From contig JAEUWP010000231.1 in NCBI GenBank assembly GCA_018524725.1, positions 105,146 through 169,145 on the forward strand: a stretch of 64,000 nucleotides of DNA. The letters are read 5' to 3'. The stretch is from Podaxis mareebaensis. Its lineage: Eukaryota; Basidiomycota; Agaricomycetes; Agaricales; Agaricaceae. The position numbers and the translations under genes were made by a program. The notes below the pieces were generated by a model. It did no database searches and was not told where the DNA came from. It worked only from the letters and a program-made list of their open reading frames with translations. Positions 36,207-47,000 of this stretch are shown one piece after another (positions within the stretch are counted from its first letter, which is position 1; each line of letters opens with the position of its first letter).

Positions 36207-36930
36207 GTTGTCTCAGAACAGCGGGGGAATAGATGGTTGGGGAGCCCGTTCAAATAGCTCAGTTGACGGGGCGGGATGGAGAACCACTGTCAAGAGAGCT
36301 AAGAATGGAATTGGTTCTCCAAGCACATTATGGAGTGGGTTCTTGTGGGTAAAATTGATGGGACCAAAATCAAACTGAGTTTCATAATCTGTGCAACGCA
36401 TGCTCCGCCGCGGTTATCAATGAGCGTGTGTGATGAGAAGAAGCCACAAATCGGTTTGTGTGGTTCTATCGGGGCCGGATAAGGAGCGCAATGCCGTTTC
36501 GCCTTGTGTAGATAGAAGAAATCTGTTCCAGTTGGTTAGCCATGTACAATAGCCAGGTAATCGAAAATGGGAGGCATGCGGGGTTCGGTATGTGTGCCAA
36601 GCTCATATGTTTGAGCCTAAATGCATTGAAATCGTGGACAGTTAGATGTACCATGGCAAACTCGAGATGGGGTTATCTGTGATGAGGGAGTAAAATAATC
36701 TTTATAAACCGCCTTGGGGTGAAATTCTACCAAGTACATAGGGGTTTACACAAGTGGCGGAATAGTATCACCGCCGTAATATCGCAGGAGAAGCAGACGC
36801 CGGGGTCCTCATCATGGTCTAGTGGAGAAGGCGCGCGTGGTGCAACACTGAGTGTCGGTCCGAGGAAACGCAGGGTATCAGCAGTGAACCGTTAAAGAGG
36901 GGGTCGTCTGGGCGACCAGCCACTGGGTAG
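36207..36930. other. Spacer between permease start and SPT4 stop
   Basis: 724 bp holding the permease promoter and the SPT4 3' end, both on the minus strand. A short tRNA-like stretch at 36806-36866 was examined and rejected. No gene is supported. Confidence 0.5.
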
Positions 36931-37393
36931 TTAATCTTGGTCGGTTTGGTCTCGTGGCCGGTATTTGATTCCTCTGTTTTCTAGTTCAGCTTCTACATCA
37001 TCTGGAATGCGCCCTTTGACTTGGACGGCGTAGATCCCGCGAACATAGTTTGCTAGGGAAGAGGGTTAACAGCAAGATTTCTCGTGGTTAAAAGGTCTGC
37101 TTACTTGTTCTCTGCCACCGTGCTACCCAACTGGTCTCAGGAGAAATAACAGCAATGACGCCATCAAAAGAGGTCGTTGTGCACGCCGCTATCCTGTCCG
37201 GACTTCCCTTGAGCTATGCAATCTCAAAATTTAGCAACGCGCCTACAAGTGTGCCAGGGGAACATACCTGCATGATTTCTTCACAATTTGGACACCCATT
37301 TTTCCGAAAATCAGCGGGGGTCAGGACAATTGAGCAAAGAAGACATGCGCGGAGTGTTTTGCTTCTAGCTTGCGTCGGGATGGGTGCAGACAT
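36931..37393 (-). CDS. SPT4: Transcription elongation factor SPT4
   Basis: Small zinc protein that pairs with SPT5 (DSIF) and clamps transcribing RNA polymerase II. Three exons (first 37268-37393, then about 109 and 122 nt) encode 118 residues. The zinc finger has four cysteines, C17, C20, C34 and C37, in RACLLCSIVLTPADF and NGCPNCEE. Then come SFDGVIAVISPETSWVARWQ and NYVRGIYAVQVKGRIPDD, which form the beta-sheet that contacts the SPT5 NGN domain. The length matches the family (about 100-120). The gene was missed by simple open-frame searches because no exon exceeds 130 nt. It lies between the permease and MET2, all on the minus strand. Confidence 0.97.
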
Positions 37394-37712
37394 GGTGAAT
37401 GTGACTCGACAGGTGAGTAACTGGAGGCCGTGTTCCGTGGTCACTGAAATGAGTGCTTGTGGTCATGTGACTTCCTCCCAGTGTCACGTTACATGATTAG
37501 ATTTCTGTTCCTAAAGAAGTTCGGTATTCCGAGCCTCTCTTTCGCCAAACGCACTTCCAATATATGGTGCAATATGTTATATAAAAATATTTTAACTCGG
37601 TTGCAACAGATTTTTATTATCGTCTTCACGACATAACGGATGGTCTAATGACTCGCCGGCCTGATGTCTATCTATTCCAAAGATACATAACATATCCAAT
37701 AAACCAATAACC
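37394..37712. other. Spacer between SPT4 start and MET2 stop
   Basis: 319 bp, AT-rich near 37560-37620. It should hold the SPT4 promoter and the MET2 3' end. No further feature is seen. Confidence 0.5.
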
Positions 37713-39162
37713 TTACCACCTTGTAATATCTACTTCAGCCTCCCCAAACACGCTCGTTTTCTTTATTGAAAAGTCCTCCTCGGGTTCCTCTCCATCGTCT
37801 CCCGCTGCATAGTATTCCGGAAACTCCCTCTTCAGGAACCTCAAAATGTGACCATTGATCACCTCGAATTCCAACAGGAAACCATCATGTCCATCCTGAG
37901 ACGGGACAGTCACCAGCTCTGCCCCAGGTATATTTTCTGCGATTTCTCGTTGTTCTGAGGGCGTGAATAGCCCGTCTGTAGCGATACTAATGACAAGTGC
38001 ACGAGGAGGAAGTGTTGAAAGAATTTGTTTGAGGGCCTCGGAATCAGATGTACCGGGTGGTATACGACCGCGGGTTACATCGTGTGTATCGAGTTTGCGC
38101 GTGATATGAATATAGCAGTTTGCATCGAACCGAGCGATGAATTTGTCGCCCTGGTACCTGAGGTACGACTGCGCTGAGAAGATTTGCGGTCTGGTTGTAG
38201 TAATAGATGAGTTGGTGGATACGGGGGATGCCGATGGGCTGGTGTTATCTGCAGATGAGTCCTGTGATATGCTGTTGGTCACAATTGTAGTCCGTGGCCT
38301 GGCATTCTTATGCCCATCGTTGTGCAGCACAACGGCATCATCCTTCTCTCCAGATTTTGGCGAGTCAGGAGGAGTAATAACACCATTGGCCGGCTTCTTC
38401 ACCTCCAGCTGCGGTTTCCTCCCGAACCTTGCTTCGAAAGAATCTCTCGACCTATATGTCAACAGTGCACTCATCCTCGCGGCAGCCAATCCACTTGCTG
38501 GTTGTTTCTCGTAAAACCCGTCCTGATATCCCGGATCACTGTAAATACTCTGCCTCTGCGCTTCGCCCCACGAAATACACCAAGCAGAATGACGAGCGGA
38601 AGTCGCAAGTGGTATAATATGGCGGACGAACCCTTGTGGAGTACAGAGAGGCCATTCAAGGACGGCCATGCCTCCCATGGATCCACCGATCACGACTGCA
38701 ACCGATGTGATGCCGAGATGGTCAAGGACGAGTTTATGCAGACTTTACTTGGATAGATGTTGAGTAAGTGAAAAGCGGTAGGATTTGGTGTTACTAGGCG
38801 TACCGGACGTCGTCGCGGATGCTCGTGGGTGGAAATTCGGGGCCGTACGTGCGTCCTGTGTCTGGGTTGATGGTTATAGGCGAAGCAGAACCGTAGGGCG
38901 ATCCGAGGGTGTTGGCGCAAAAGATGAAAAACCTTCTTGGATCGAATGCTTTGCCTCTACCCATCATCGGTCCCCACCAATCTTCGACATCGGCACTCCC
39001 AGTGAAAGCATGACATATGATCATGACATTGTCCCTCGATTCGTTGAGCTTTCCCCAGGTTTTATAGGCAACTGGGACCTGTTTTAGGGTTGCACCACAT
39101 TCAAGGGTAAATTGGGGGATGGTGAGGACTTCCTGCTCGATCAACTCGGTGAGGAGGGGCAT
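37713..39162 (-). CDS. MET2: Homoserine O-acetyltransferase
   Basis: First committed step of methionine synthesis: acetyl-CoA plus L-homoserine gives O-acetyl-L-homoserine. Two exons (38804-39162 and 37713-38742) encode 462 residues. The alpha/beta-hydrolase core shows NVMIICHAFTGSADVEDWW, the nucleophile motif IGGSMGGMAVLEW (serine near residue 140), EAQRQSIYSDPGYQDGFY, the acid TDGLFTPSEQ and the histidine in SQDGHDGFLLE. A Ser/Thr/Asn-rich insert of about 80 residues (near 38190-38400) splits the catalytic domain between YRSRDSFEARFGRK and SYLRYQGDKFIARFDAN. The acceptor of the single intron was placed so that the frame resumes at LHKLVLDHLG. It is divergent from HEM25 with 131 bp between starts, and a Cbf1-type site lies in that gap. 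Confidence 0.96.
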
Positions 39163-39293
39163 AATGGAAGGAGATAAATAATATGAATTGAAAAGATTCA
39201 CCGACAGCCGCTCGTGGTTCTCGGTCACATGACACCCCCTGACACTGTACTCCCGGCTCGTTCTTCCGCCCATTTCCTTCGACGACTACGTCC
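39163..39293. promoter_or_regulatory. Bidirectional promoter MET2 / HEM25 with Cbf1-type site
   Basis: 131 bp between outward-facing ATG codons. GTCACATGAC at 39224-39233 fits the yeast Cbf1 consensus RTCACRTG, which is used at sulfur-amino-acid genes in yeast; its use here is an inference. No TATA box is seen. Confidence 0.5.
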
Positions 39294-40609
39294 ATGAGCA
39301 ATGTCAGCAATCAACTCCTGTCTGGTATGTCTCTTTAGTCCCCAACACTCATACCCTAACTGAGCTGTGTACAGGTGCTCTGTCTGGCTTTGCAACAACC
39401 GTATGTCTCCAGCCGTGTAAGTTGATAACCTCAAACTATTATCTCGGAATTCAAATAAATTACCGCTCCAGTCGACTTGCTGAAAACGCGTATGCAACAA
39501 AGCGACGGAAGGATACGACCAAAGTACGCCGTACTTGTCTTCCGTGCAACCATTCAGCGTGTCTAAACCCGAGCCAGGCATAGCGTTTCTCTCATCCTGA
39601 GTACAACCCACGACGTCATTGCAACAAACGGTTGGAAAGGACTATGGCGTGGAACAGAGGCCTCGCTCATACGCAATGTTCCTGGCGTTGCACTCTACAT
39701 GACCGGCCTAACTCAGCTTCGAACATGGATGGCGAAGTCGCCATATTTCGCTCTGGTGCATAAGCGTTCATCGTCGGACAACGCCAACGCGTCGGTCCTT
39801 CCAAAGCTTACGAGTGCAGGAAATCTTGTGGCTGGAGCGACAACGCGGGTGGGAGTGGGATTGTTGCTCAATCCTTTCTCTGTCCTCAAAGCTCGGTATG
39901 AGGTGCGTCTTGGATTCATGAGTTCCGGCCGATTGATGTTAACCTGGACGCATTCCATGTTTAGAGTAATATGTATGCATACGAGAGTCTCGGAGGCGCG
40001 TTTGTCTCCATTGTTCGGCAAGGGCCTAACGAACTGTTACGAGGATTCCTTGCCTCGTCGCTCCGAGATGCACCGTATGCAGGACTCTTCGTTGTATTCT
40101 ACGAAGGCATAAAGCGTGAAGCCTGTAAGTTCGTACCACGACTGTGGACTATCCCTTACTAAATGTGTGTAGCATACTTTGCTCCTCCAACAAGCGCTTC
40201 ACACTCCACTGTGATTCACAGCATCTCTGCCGCTTCTGCTGGCGCAATCGCGACTATGATAACCCAACCCTTTGATGTCATCAAGGTAAGCATTTCTTTA
40301 CCCCAACAGGCCATGTAACATGATCTTCACACGATGCCTTAGACGAAAATTCAAGTTCGTCAAGAGGACAGATACCACGGACTCCTTAGAACCGTCTATA
40401 CTATCTGGCAGGTGCGTCCTTTCTCAGTTCGACTTAAACTGGACTACTTGATGTAGATGACATCTTAGCAACGAGGCATCTCTGGGTATTTCGACGGCGC
40501 TTCTCTTCGCATGTCTCGTAAAGTCCTTAGTTCTGCGATTGGATGGGCCGTTTATGAAGGTATCTTAATGTTCGTGAGGACCTCGAATATCCAGAAGCAT
40601 CATATTTAA
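39294..40609 (+). CDS. HEM25: Mitochondrial glycine carrier (SLC25A38/Hem25)
   Basis: Inner-membrane carrier that brings glycine into mitochondria for 5-aminolevulinate and haem synthesis. Eight exons (39294-39324, a 42-nt exon, a 52-nt exon, 39584-39902, 39965-40124, 40173-40285, 40343-40411, 40469-40609) give 308 residues. Three carrier repeats are seen, each with a Px[D/S]xx[K/R]-type motif: QPFDLLKTRMQ (split by an intron after the Pro), NPFSVLKARYE and QPFDVIKTKIQ. Subfamily marks are GLWRGTEASLIRNVPGVALY, NLVAGATTRVGVGLLLNP and SSLRDAPYAGLFVVFYEGIK, close to Hem25. Length and topology (six helices) are typical. The start follows the short shared promoter with MET2. Confidence 0.92.
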
Positions 40610-40923
40610 AAGGTGGCCACGCGCGGCAGCATGTGTTTTGCACATTGATTCGTACTAGATTTCAGTCCCTGATACCTGACTTTGGACGATCCACATTTAT
40701 TCGGTTTCTACGCTGTGTTTAATTATTGCTGCAGACCCTCGGCCTCAGACGTGACTTGTTCTCACTAGTTTGATTCTGTTGTAGCTATAGTCCACTTCAC
40801 CCCACTTGATAGATCCGTGATATGCGATGTCTATTGAATTTGCTAAAGGGATATGCAATTAGATATAATCTTACATGCTGATACCAACCGTTCATGCTAT
40901 GACAAGGGAATATTGGGTATCAT
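40610..40923. other. Convergent spacer HEM25 / acyl-CoA dehydrogenase
   Basis: 314 bp between two stop codons facing each other. It should hold both 3' ends. Nothing else is seen. Confidence 0.5.
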
Positions 40924-42572
40924 CATGAGTATTCCTTTTGGATTAACTTGGCAATCGTCTGCAGCTGGATATTGGATGTACCCTCGTAGATGGCACCCTG
41001 CGTAGATATGTGGTTAGCCTGTCAACACGGGAATTTGGGAAAAACCAGAGACGTACAATTTTGGAGTCCCTCCAGAACTTCTCAATGCCAGTCTCTCGAG
41101 TAAAGCCAACACCACCAGCCCATTCAATAGCAGAACCAGCTACCCGCTGAGCAACCTGGCTACTCCAGTATTTAGCCATAGCAGCCTCCTTCGTAAAGGG
41201 TTTACCCTCTTCCTTTCGGCGTGCAGCGTTGTAAGTGAGGAGGCGAGCAGACTCGATATCAATGGCAGCCTGGGCAATCTGGAATTGCATGCCCTGGAAG
41301 TGGCCGATGGGTTGGCCGAACTGCTTGCGCTGATACGTGTAAGGAACGGCCTTGTCAAAGGCACCCTGAGCAAGGCCGAGCATCTGAGCAGCAATACCAA
41401 TGCGACCTGGAGTACGATTAATAGGGTAGAACTGTTAGGATGTATAATCAGGACGTACCCTCGTTCAAGATCTCGATGGCAATCTTGTATCCTTTACCCT
41501 CACCACCGAGAACATTCTCAGCGGGGATCTTTAGGTCGTCAAAGTTGAGGGTGCATGTTGAGGAGGCACGGATACCAAGCTTTTGTTCCTTCTTCGCAAT
41601 CTGTATGCCCATATCCTTGGTAGCGATAAAGCAGGTGATACCCTTGTAACCCTTGCTAGGGTCAACCTGAAGGGGGCTAAGCATCTGGGGACGGCACAGT
41701 AAGTCATTAAACAACTTACATTGGCAAAGATGAGGAAGAAATCGGCCTCGTAGGAGTTGGTAATCCACATCTTGGATCCGTTAATAATCCAGTGGTCGCC
41801 CTCCTTCCTGGCGCGGGTTTGGAGGGCGAAAGCATCTGAGCCAGACGCGGGTTCAGACAAGCAGAAAGAACCGAGCTAGGATAGGTGTGGGCATTTTTCG
41901 TGCGGAAAGCATCGGATGAGCGCACCATCTTCTCAGCCAGCAATGGCAGCCATTTGTCCTTCTGCTCTTGGGTGCCGTAAGTGCGGACGACGGTATTGAC
42001 GAGGGTATTGTGGACGTCGCACAACACGGAGACGGAAGGGTCAATCTTTGCAAGCTCCTCAATGGCGATGATTGCGGAAGTGAATGAGGAACCGGCACCA
42101 CCATGATCCGGGCTAGTTTCTATGCCCATGAGCTGGAGGGAGACGGAACACCGTGAGGGGTGAAATCAGGCATAGTAACGTTCGGAACGACGTACACCTT
42201 GTTCAAAGAGACCCTTGATAATCGAAGGGTCCATGTTTTCGTTCTCGTCCATCTCTCGGACCTTGGGACCAACGACGTCGACGGCGAACCGTTGGACTAA
42301 GGGGTGTAGGGTGAGTTGGTAGGGAGAGCACCCACCACAAGAGAACACATACCGGCTTCTCTTAGCATCTGCTCTTCGTCTGTGAAAACGTCCAAGGACG
42401 TCGGAATGGCGACTTCACTCCGGATACATCTCGAAGTCGAGAAAGCCCTACTATGTAGAAGTATGGATAGATATCGTGGTACGGATCAACACAAGAAGGG
42501 TTCCTACCTGGCTGTCGGCAGAGAGCGAGCGCGGAGAGCAGAGAGATAACGAATGGCAGCAGACCTGAACAT
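40924..42572 (-). CDS. Short/branched-chain acyl-CoA dehydrogenase (mitochondrial)
   Basis: FAD enzyme oxidising short or 2-methyl-branched acyl-CoA in fatty acid or isoleucine breakdown. The N-terminus [20 protein letters not shown] is a mitochondrial targeting peptide (Arg/Ser/Ala-rich, no acids). Then come [126 protein letters not shown] and the last-exon motif [20 protein letters not shown], whose Glu is the catalytic base. Expected length is about 420 residues. The first exon is short, followed by a 57-bp intron. The best subfamily match is ACADSB; a plain short-chain enzyme cannot be excluded. Confidence 0.93.
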
Positions 42573-42753
42573 GGGTGAGATGATGGTGGAAGAGGATAAA
42601 AAGTAGAATTATATCGAGGACAGAAGTGCAAGGTCCGGGTGCCGAGGGTGTCATATGTTAATCGCGTATGATGCCCGATCACATGACCTTCCCGCCACTC
42701 TTGGCTCGATTTGGGCGTCGCCATCACGCTCCTCCGACTCGACGTTCACCACC
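42573..42753. promoter_or_regulatory. Bidirectional promoter acyl-CoA dehydrogenase / BIG1-like
   Basis: 181 bp between divergent start codons. GATCACATGACC at 42678-42689 again fits RTCACRTG, as in the MET2/HEM25 gap. No TATA box is seen. Confidence 0.45.
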
Positions 42754-43725
42754 ATGGCTGCCAGACTCATCACCATTGCCGCCGCTCTTGCCTCTGCAGT
42801 AACCGCACTTGCAGACACCTCTATCATTACTTGGTCCTCTTCCAGGTCTGTTCTGAGATCTCTGGCTAGTCATTCGCTCACAATGCTGTGTAAGGTCGAC
42901 TGCGCTCGAGGCGCTCCCGGAAAACGTCAGGTCGGCCAAATTTGTCGACCACATCCTCAACAACGATCAGCTATGTGACTTTGACGCAGTGGTGCTCATT
43001 CAGCAGCCAGGAGTAAGCTCTCCTCTGGCAAGCCATACGTTATTGCTAATTATCGTATCATTGTTCCTTAGGTGAACCGCGCCCCGTCATCACACATAGC
43101 CCGCAGCTTCTCTTCAGCACCTTCCGCACGCTCATTCAAGATTTCTGGCTCCTTAGACTTGCCACTCGCAGCAGAATCCCTTTCCTCTCGTTGTAGCGCT
43201 CGTTTCCTCAACTACTCACCTGGGCCCTCGTCCTCCGGTGATGTTTCGCTTGAAGAGGGCAAAAAGCACGTTCTTTGCCTCAAAATGCACCATCCTCACG
43301 AGAGCTCTGATATGGAACGATACGGTACGTTCTTTGTAATGTCTATGAAAGAACTCTGACTTAATTTGAGTCTCATTGCTGTAGAGTCAACGCTCGCAGC
43401 CGAACTCGCCACCATCTCCTCAGTCTTCCCTTCTCATTTCATTATGTATACTGGTTCTGGCTTATCGAACCTCCGGGCTCGTCAAGCACCAGGCACCATC
43501 TCACGACCCGTCATTGACACCACCAACTCATCACAGGAACCAGTCAGTGTTGAGGCACAAAGCACCGTCTTCTTCACGACCGGTTTGATCACCTCTCTCC
43601 TCATCGTCTTCTTCATCCTTCTTCCTGTTCTCATCATGGGGATTGGAGCTCTTTCCAGTATACAGACACCAACCCGTATGGACGCTCCAAAAGGGTACAG
43701 CGCAGTCGAGAGAAAGAATCAATAA
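42754..43725 (+). CDS. BIG1/VOA1 (ATP6AP1)-like ER membrane protein
   Basis: Four exons (42754-42845, 42895-43012, 43072-43324, 43385-43725) give 267 residues. A signal peptide (MAARLITIAAALASAVTALA) starts the protein. A luminal domain follows, with DHILNNDQLCDFDAVVLIQQPGV and SFSSAPSARSFKISGS. Near the C-terminus one membrane helix (TTGLITSLLIVFFILLPVLI) precedes a short cytosolic tail with IGALSSIQTPTRMDAPKGY. The helix and tail resemble the Voa1/Big1/ATP6AP1 family, which acts in V-ATPase assembly and, in yeast Big1, in cell-wall beta-1,6-glucan formation. The match rests mainly on topology and the C-terminal segment, so the subfamily is not settled. Frame and splice sites close exactly. 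Confidence 0.72.
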
Positions 43726-44020
43726 TTGCATTCCCCTTTACCTGTGCATATATACCGACCTGGACTGTTGTTACTCTATCCCCACTGCTTCAATTCATTC
43801 ATCTTCTATGTGTGTGCAAGAATAATGTGTGATGAAAGGCTAATTACAAATATAACAAGGTATGTACTTGTAATATATACTATACAATGCAACATGGGCT
43901 AAGAACAAATGATATATGCGCAAACAATTAGGATCAGGTTAAAACAAAACCACAACCATAGCATAGGACTACATAAGAGGACCAAGGAAAGGGCTCGCAA
44001 CCAGAAAAAAAAAAGATGAA

Positions 44021-47000
44021 TCAGGAATCAATCTCAACACTGTCCGCACCATCCACTACCCGACTCATGATATCAACCATAGCCAAGTGTATCGGCAGTA
44101 TTGGATCAACATTTGTCCTTGAACCATTACCTGCATTCCCACATCCAGTACTAGCAGTCCCGGTGCTACTACCAGCCTCAGGGGCCGCCATCTTCCAACG
44201 TGATTGAGCCAACACGCTAAGTTCATAGAAATTCTTCGTCACGTCAGCATGGATGATCTTTGGATCCAGTGCGGGGGATCTTTTGACCAATGAAGCTGGG
44301 TGACAATACATAGACAAAAGATGGATGTGAAGCATGGATATTGAGGTCAGCGGCGATGAACGCGGAACCCGGATAAGACATGTTGTGGATTTGGGTAGCA
44401 ACCCAATCGGATGTGGCAATGGATTGGTTGAAGGTGAAAATGTCGGAGACGATGGCGAGACAGGTACGGGGGTAGCAGGTGAGGTTGTAATGGTCGTAGA
44501 CACTGGACTAGTCGCAACGCTCTCTGTGTCTCCATCAGCAAGTCCACTGCTGACACTTGATGGATCCACTACGTAAGGTAACGAAAGTCCCAGATCGGAT
44601 TGTGTTGGTGGAACGGCAATTGGTAAAGTGACACTTGGGAAGAGCGCATACGTTGTGCTTGAGATATCAGAAAACACAGTGTGTTTGTTAGTGGATTTGT
44701 TGTTGCTACTGCTCGACTGTTGAGGCGGAAGGCTCGTGCCCAACTTGGTGAACATCCAAGTACTGTCTGGGTCTGCACAGACGAGTGAGACGTGGATGGA
44801 GCCTAGGTCACTTGTAGGAACCACCGCAGGCAAGAGTGTCGTCCATGCTATATAACGTAAGATTTAGAACGGTGAAGAGGAGTGAGCTTAGGGAATGCCA
44901 TACCTGTGAGCTCCGTCTCTTCCATAATGCCTAGTTTCGAAATAACAACCCTCCACTCAACGTCTGCCTTCCTTGCAAAACTCACGACAAAATCCCAAAC
45001 GTTCTTCACAATAAACGCCTCTTCATGACTTCCCCCACTCCCTACCGAGATTGACGTAGGCGTCGAAGAAACACCACCATGACCGGTTCCCTCACCATCC
45101 GTGTCCTGGTGATCACCCTTCACCAACCACACAGCCTGATCCCAAGCCTCTCCACGTTGATCCACACAAGCTGCCATGACCCACTTTCCACACGCACTTA
45201 TCCGGTACCCGACATGGAGTAACGTGTAACGATCCAACACGTCCAAAGAGGTGCGTGTACTTCGTGCATAGGTCACCTTGTTATGTGTAGGTCTCGCAAG
45301 GGTGAACATCGGTTTCTGAAAATATGTTTTGGCGGATATGGGTGTATTTTCCGGTGTGAATGTGCGCGCCAAGGGCTGGTCGATAGGGACAAGGATGCGG
45401 TTGTAGAGACTGACGCAGAAGGATTCGAGTTGATTCATGCTCGCCGGGTCATTCTCCATATAATTAATCGCATGTTCAGGTATCAGCTGAACAACAACCC
45501 GGTTCTCTGGAAGCGACTTGAGAGCCTTCTGCATTGAGGACAGAATTTGCCGAAAGATGGAAGAGGAAAGACTCATGAAGGTGATGGGTACCACCAGAAA
45601 GAGCAAGACAGGCGTCGGGACATCAGTGAGGCTCGTTGCAAAGGTAGCTGAATAGAAACTTAGCCCATATGAAGGGAGGATGGTTGATCAAAACATACCA
45701 AAAAGCTTCCTGAAAGAAAGATCAAACCTCAAGGGGACTAGCCCATCCTTGACACAATATGAACTCGACCCAGGTTTTAGCTTGCCTAAATGCTTTGCCT
45801 GTGAACCCTCAAGTTAACTTTATGTCATTTCAATGGAAAAACGTGACGCAAACCTCATAGGCAGTACAAACTCCAGCTAGCCAACTTGCGACATCACCCT
45901 GGCGATGTTGTTCGCCATCATCCGCGAAAAGGACATATACTGTTCCGTCTTTATCACCGTTCCTCGGCCCCAAACCGAGTTTCTCCCAAAACCGGAGTGC
46001 GGGAGGAAGGACGTTGATAATAGTGTCGCCCTTGCCCACGGATATTTTAGGTGTACCCAGGACTCGGAGCGTTTGCGGCCCGGGACTTGGAGGCGGGGGA
46101 ATGGGTGTCGTGGTGATCGTGTCTGAGAATGCGTCAAGAATGAGGGAGTGTTGGAGTGACGATTCACAAACATACCTTGACCATACACGCTACCAAGGGA
46201 CAAACCTCCTTGAACACCCTCCAGACTCCCAAGCACCTTCTCCACGAGCTTCACATCACTGACCCACACCTCTGTTAGCTTCTTCCCCTCAACACCAGTA
46301 GACTTGCTCAGCGAGCCAAATGCATTGTTCGCCAGCCATGTTTCACGCCATATCGCATTCTCAACTGCTTCCTTCGCAAGGATATTGACCACGACCTCTA
46401 ATTGCCTCCACTTTTCCGCTGTGAGTCCCAGGCCAGCAGCCGGCGAGACAGGCGTAGGGACATTTGCAATCGGCATAGGTGTCACTCCCAGTCCCCCCTG
46501 CGTACCGGAACCTGATATGGAGGAACCCGGCGGTCGTAGAGGCTTGCTGAGGGGAAGGAGGTGGTTATGATGGAACTGTGTATGCAGGAGGGTAGGACCG
46601 AGAGGAAGATACGAAGGCGGAGGGGTGCTGGGACGCGAAGTAGCTGGGGTGTCCTCTTCTTCCTCTTCCGAGAATTCATCCTCCGATTGGCTGGCTTCAT
46701 CTTCAGATGGGTCTGAGTCGAAATCTTTATTATCGGTCGCTGAAGACGGTCGATGACCCTTCCACTCTTCATGTTCCGTAGTCCAAGGCGACTTGCGAAC
46801 GTCTTTTCCTGTCCTCCCACCCTGCGTCGTGTGCCTCCTTTTCACGCCAACCAACTTACGCACCACTCCAACTCTTGGATCGGTAATCGCATTGTACTGA
46901 TTCCGCCAACCCGTACCCAAGACACTCTCACTGCGCGGAAATGGCGGTCGACGTGCGAGAGGAGACCGGCTTCGAGTAAAGATAGACACCGTGAGCGGAA

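Noticed and set aside
36806..36866. tRNA-like stretch: TCCTC at 36806 pairs with GAGGA at 36862 and TGGTCTAGTGG fits an A box
   Set aside because: Only 61 nt long, with no T-arm and no B box; could be a tRNA fossil but not a gene.
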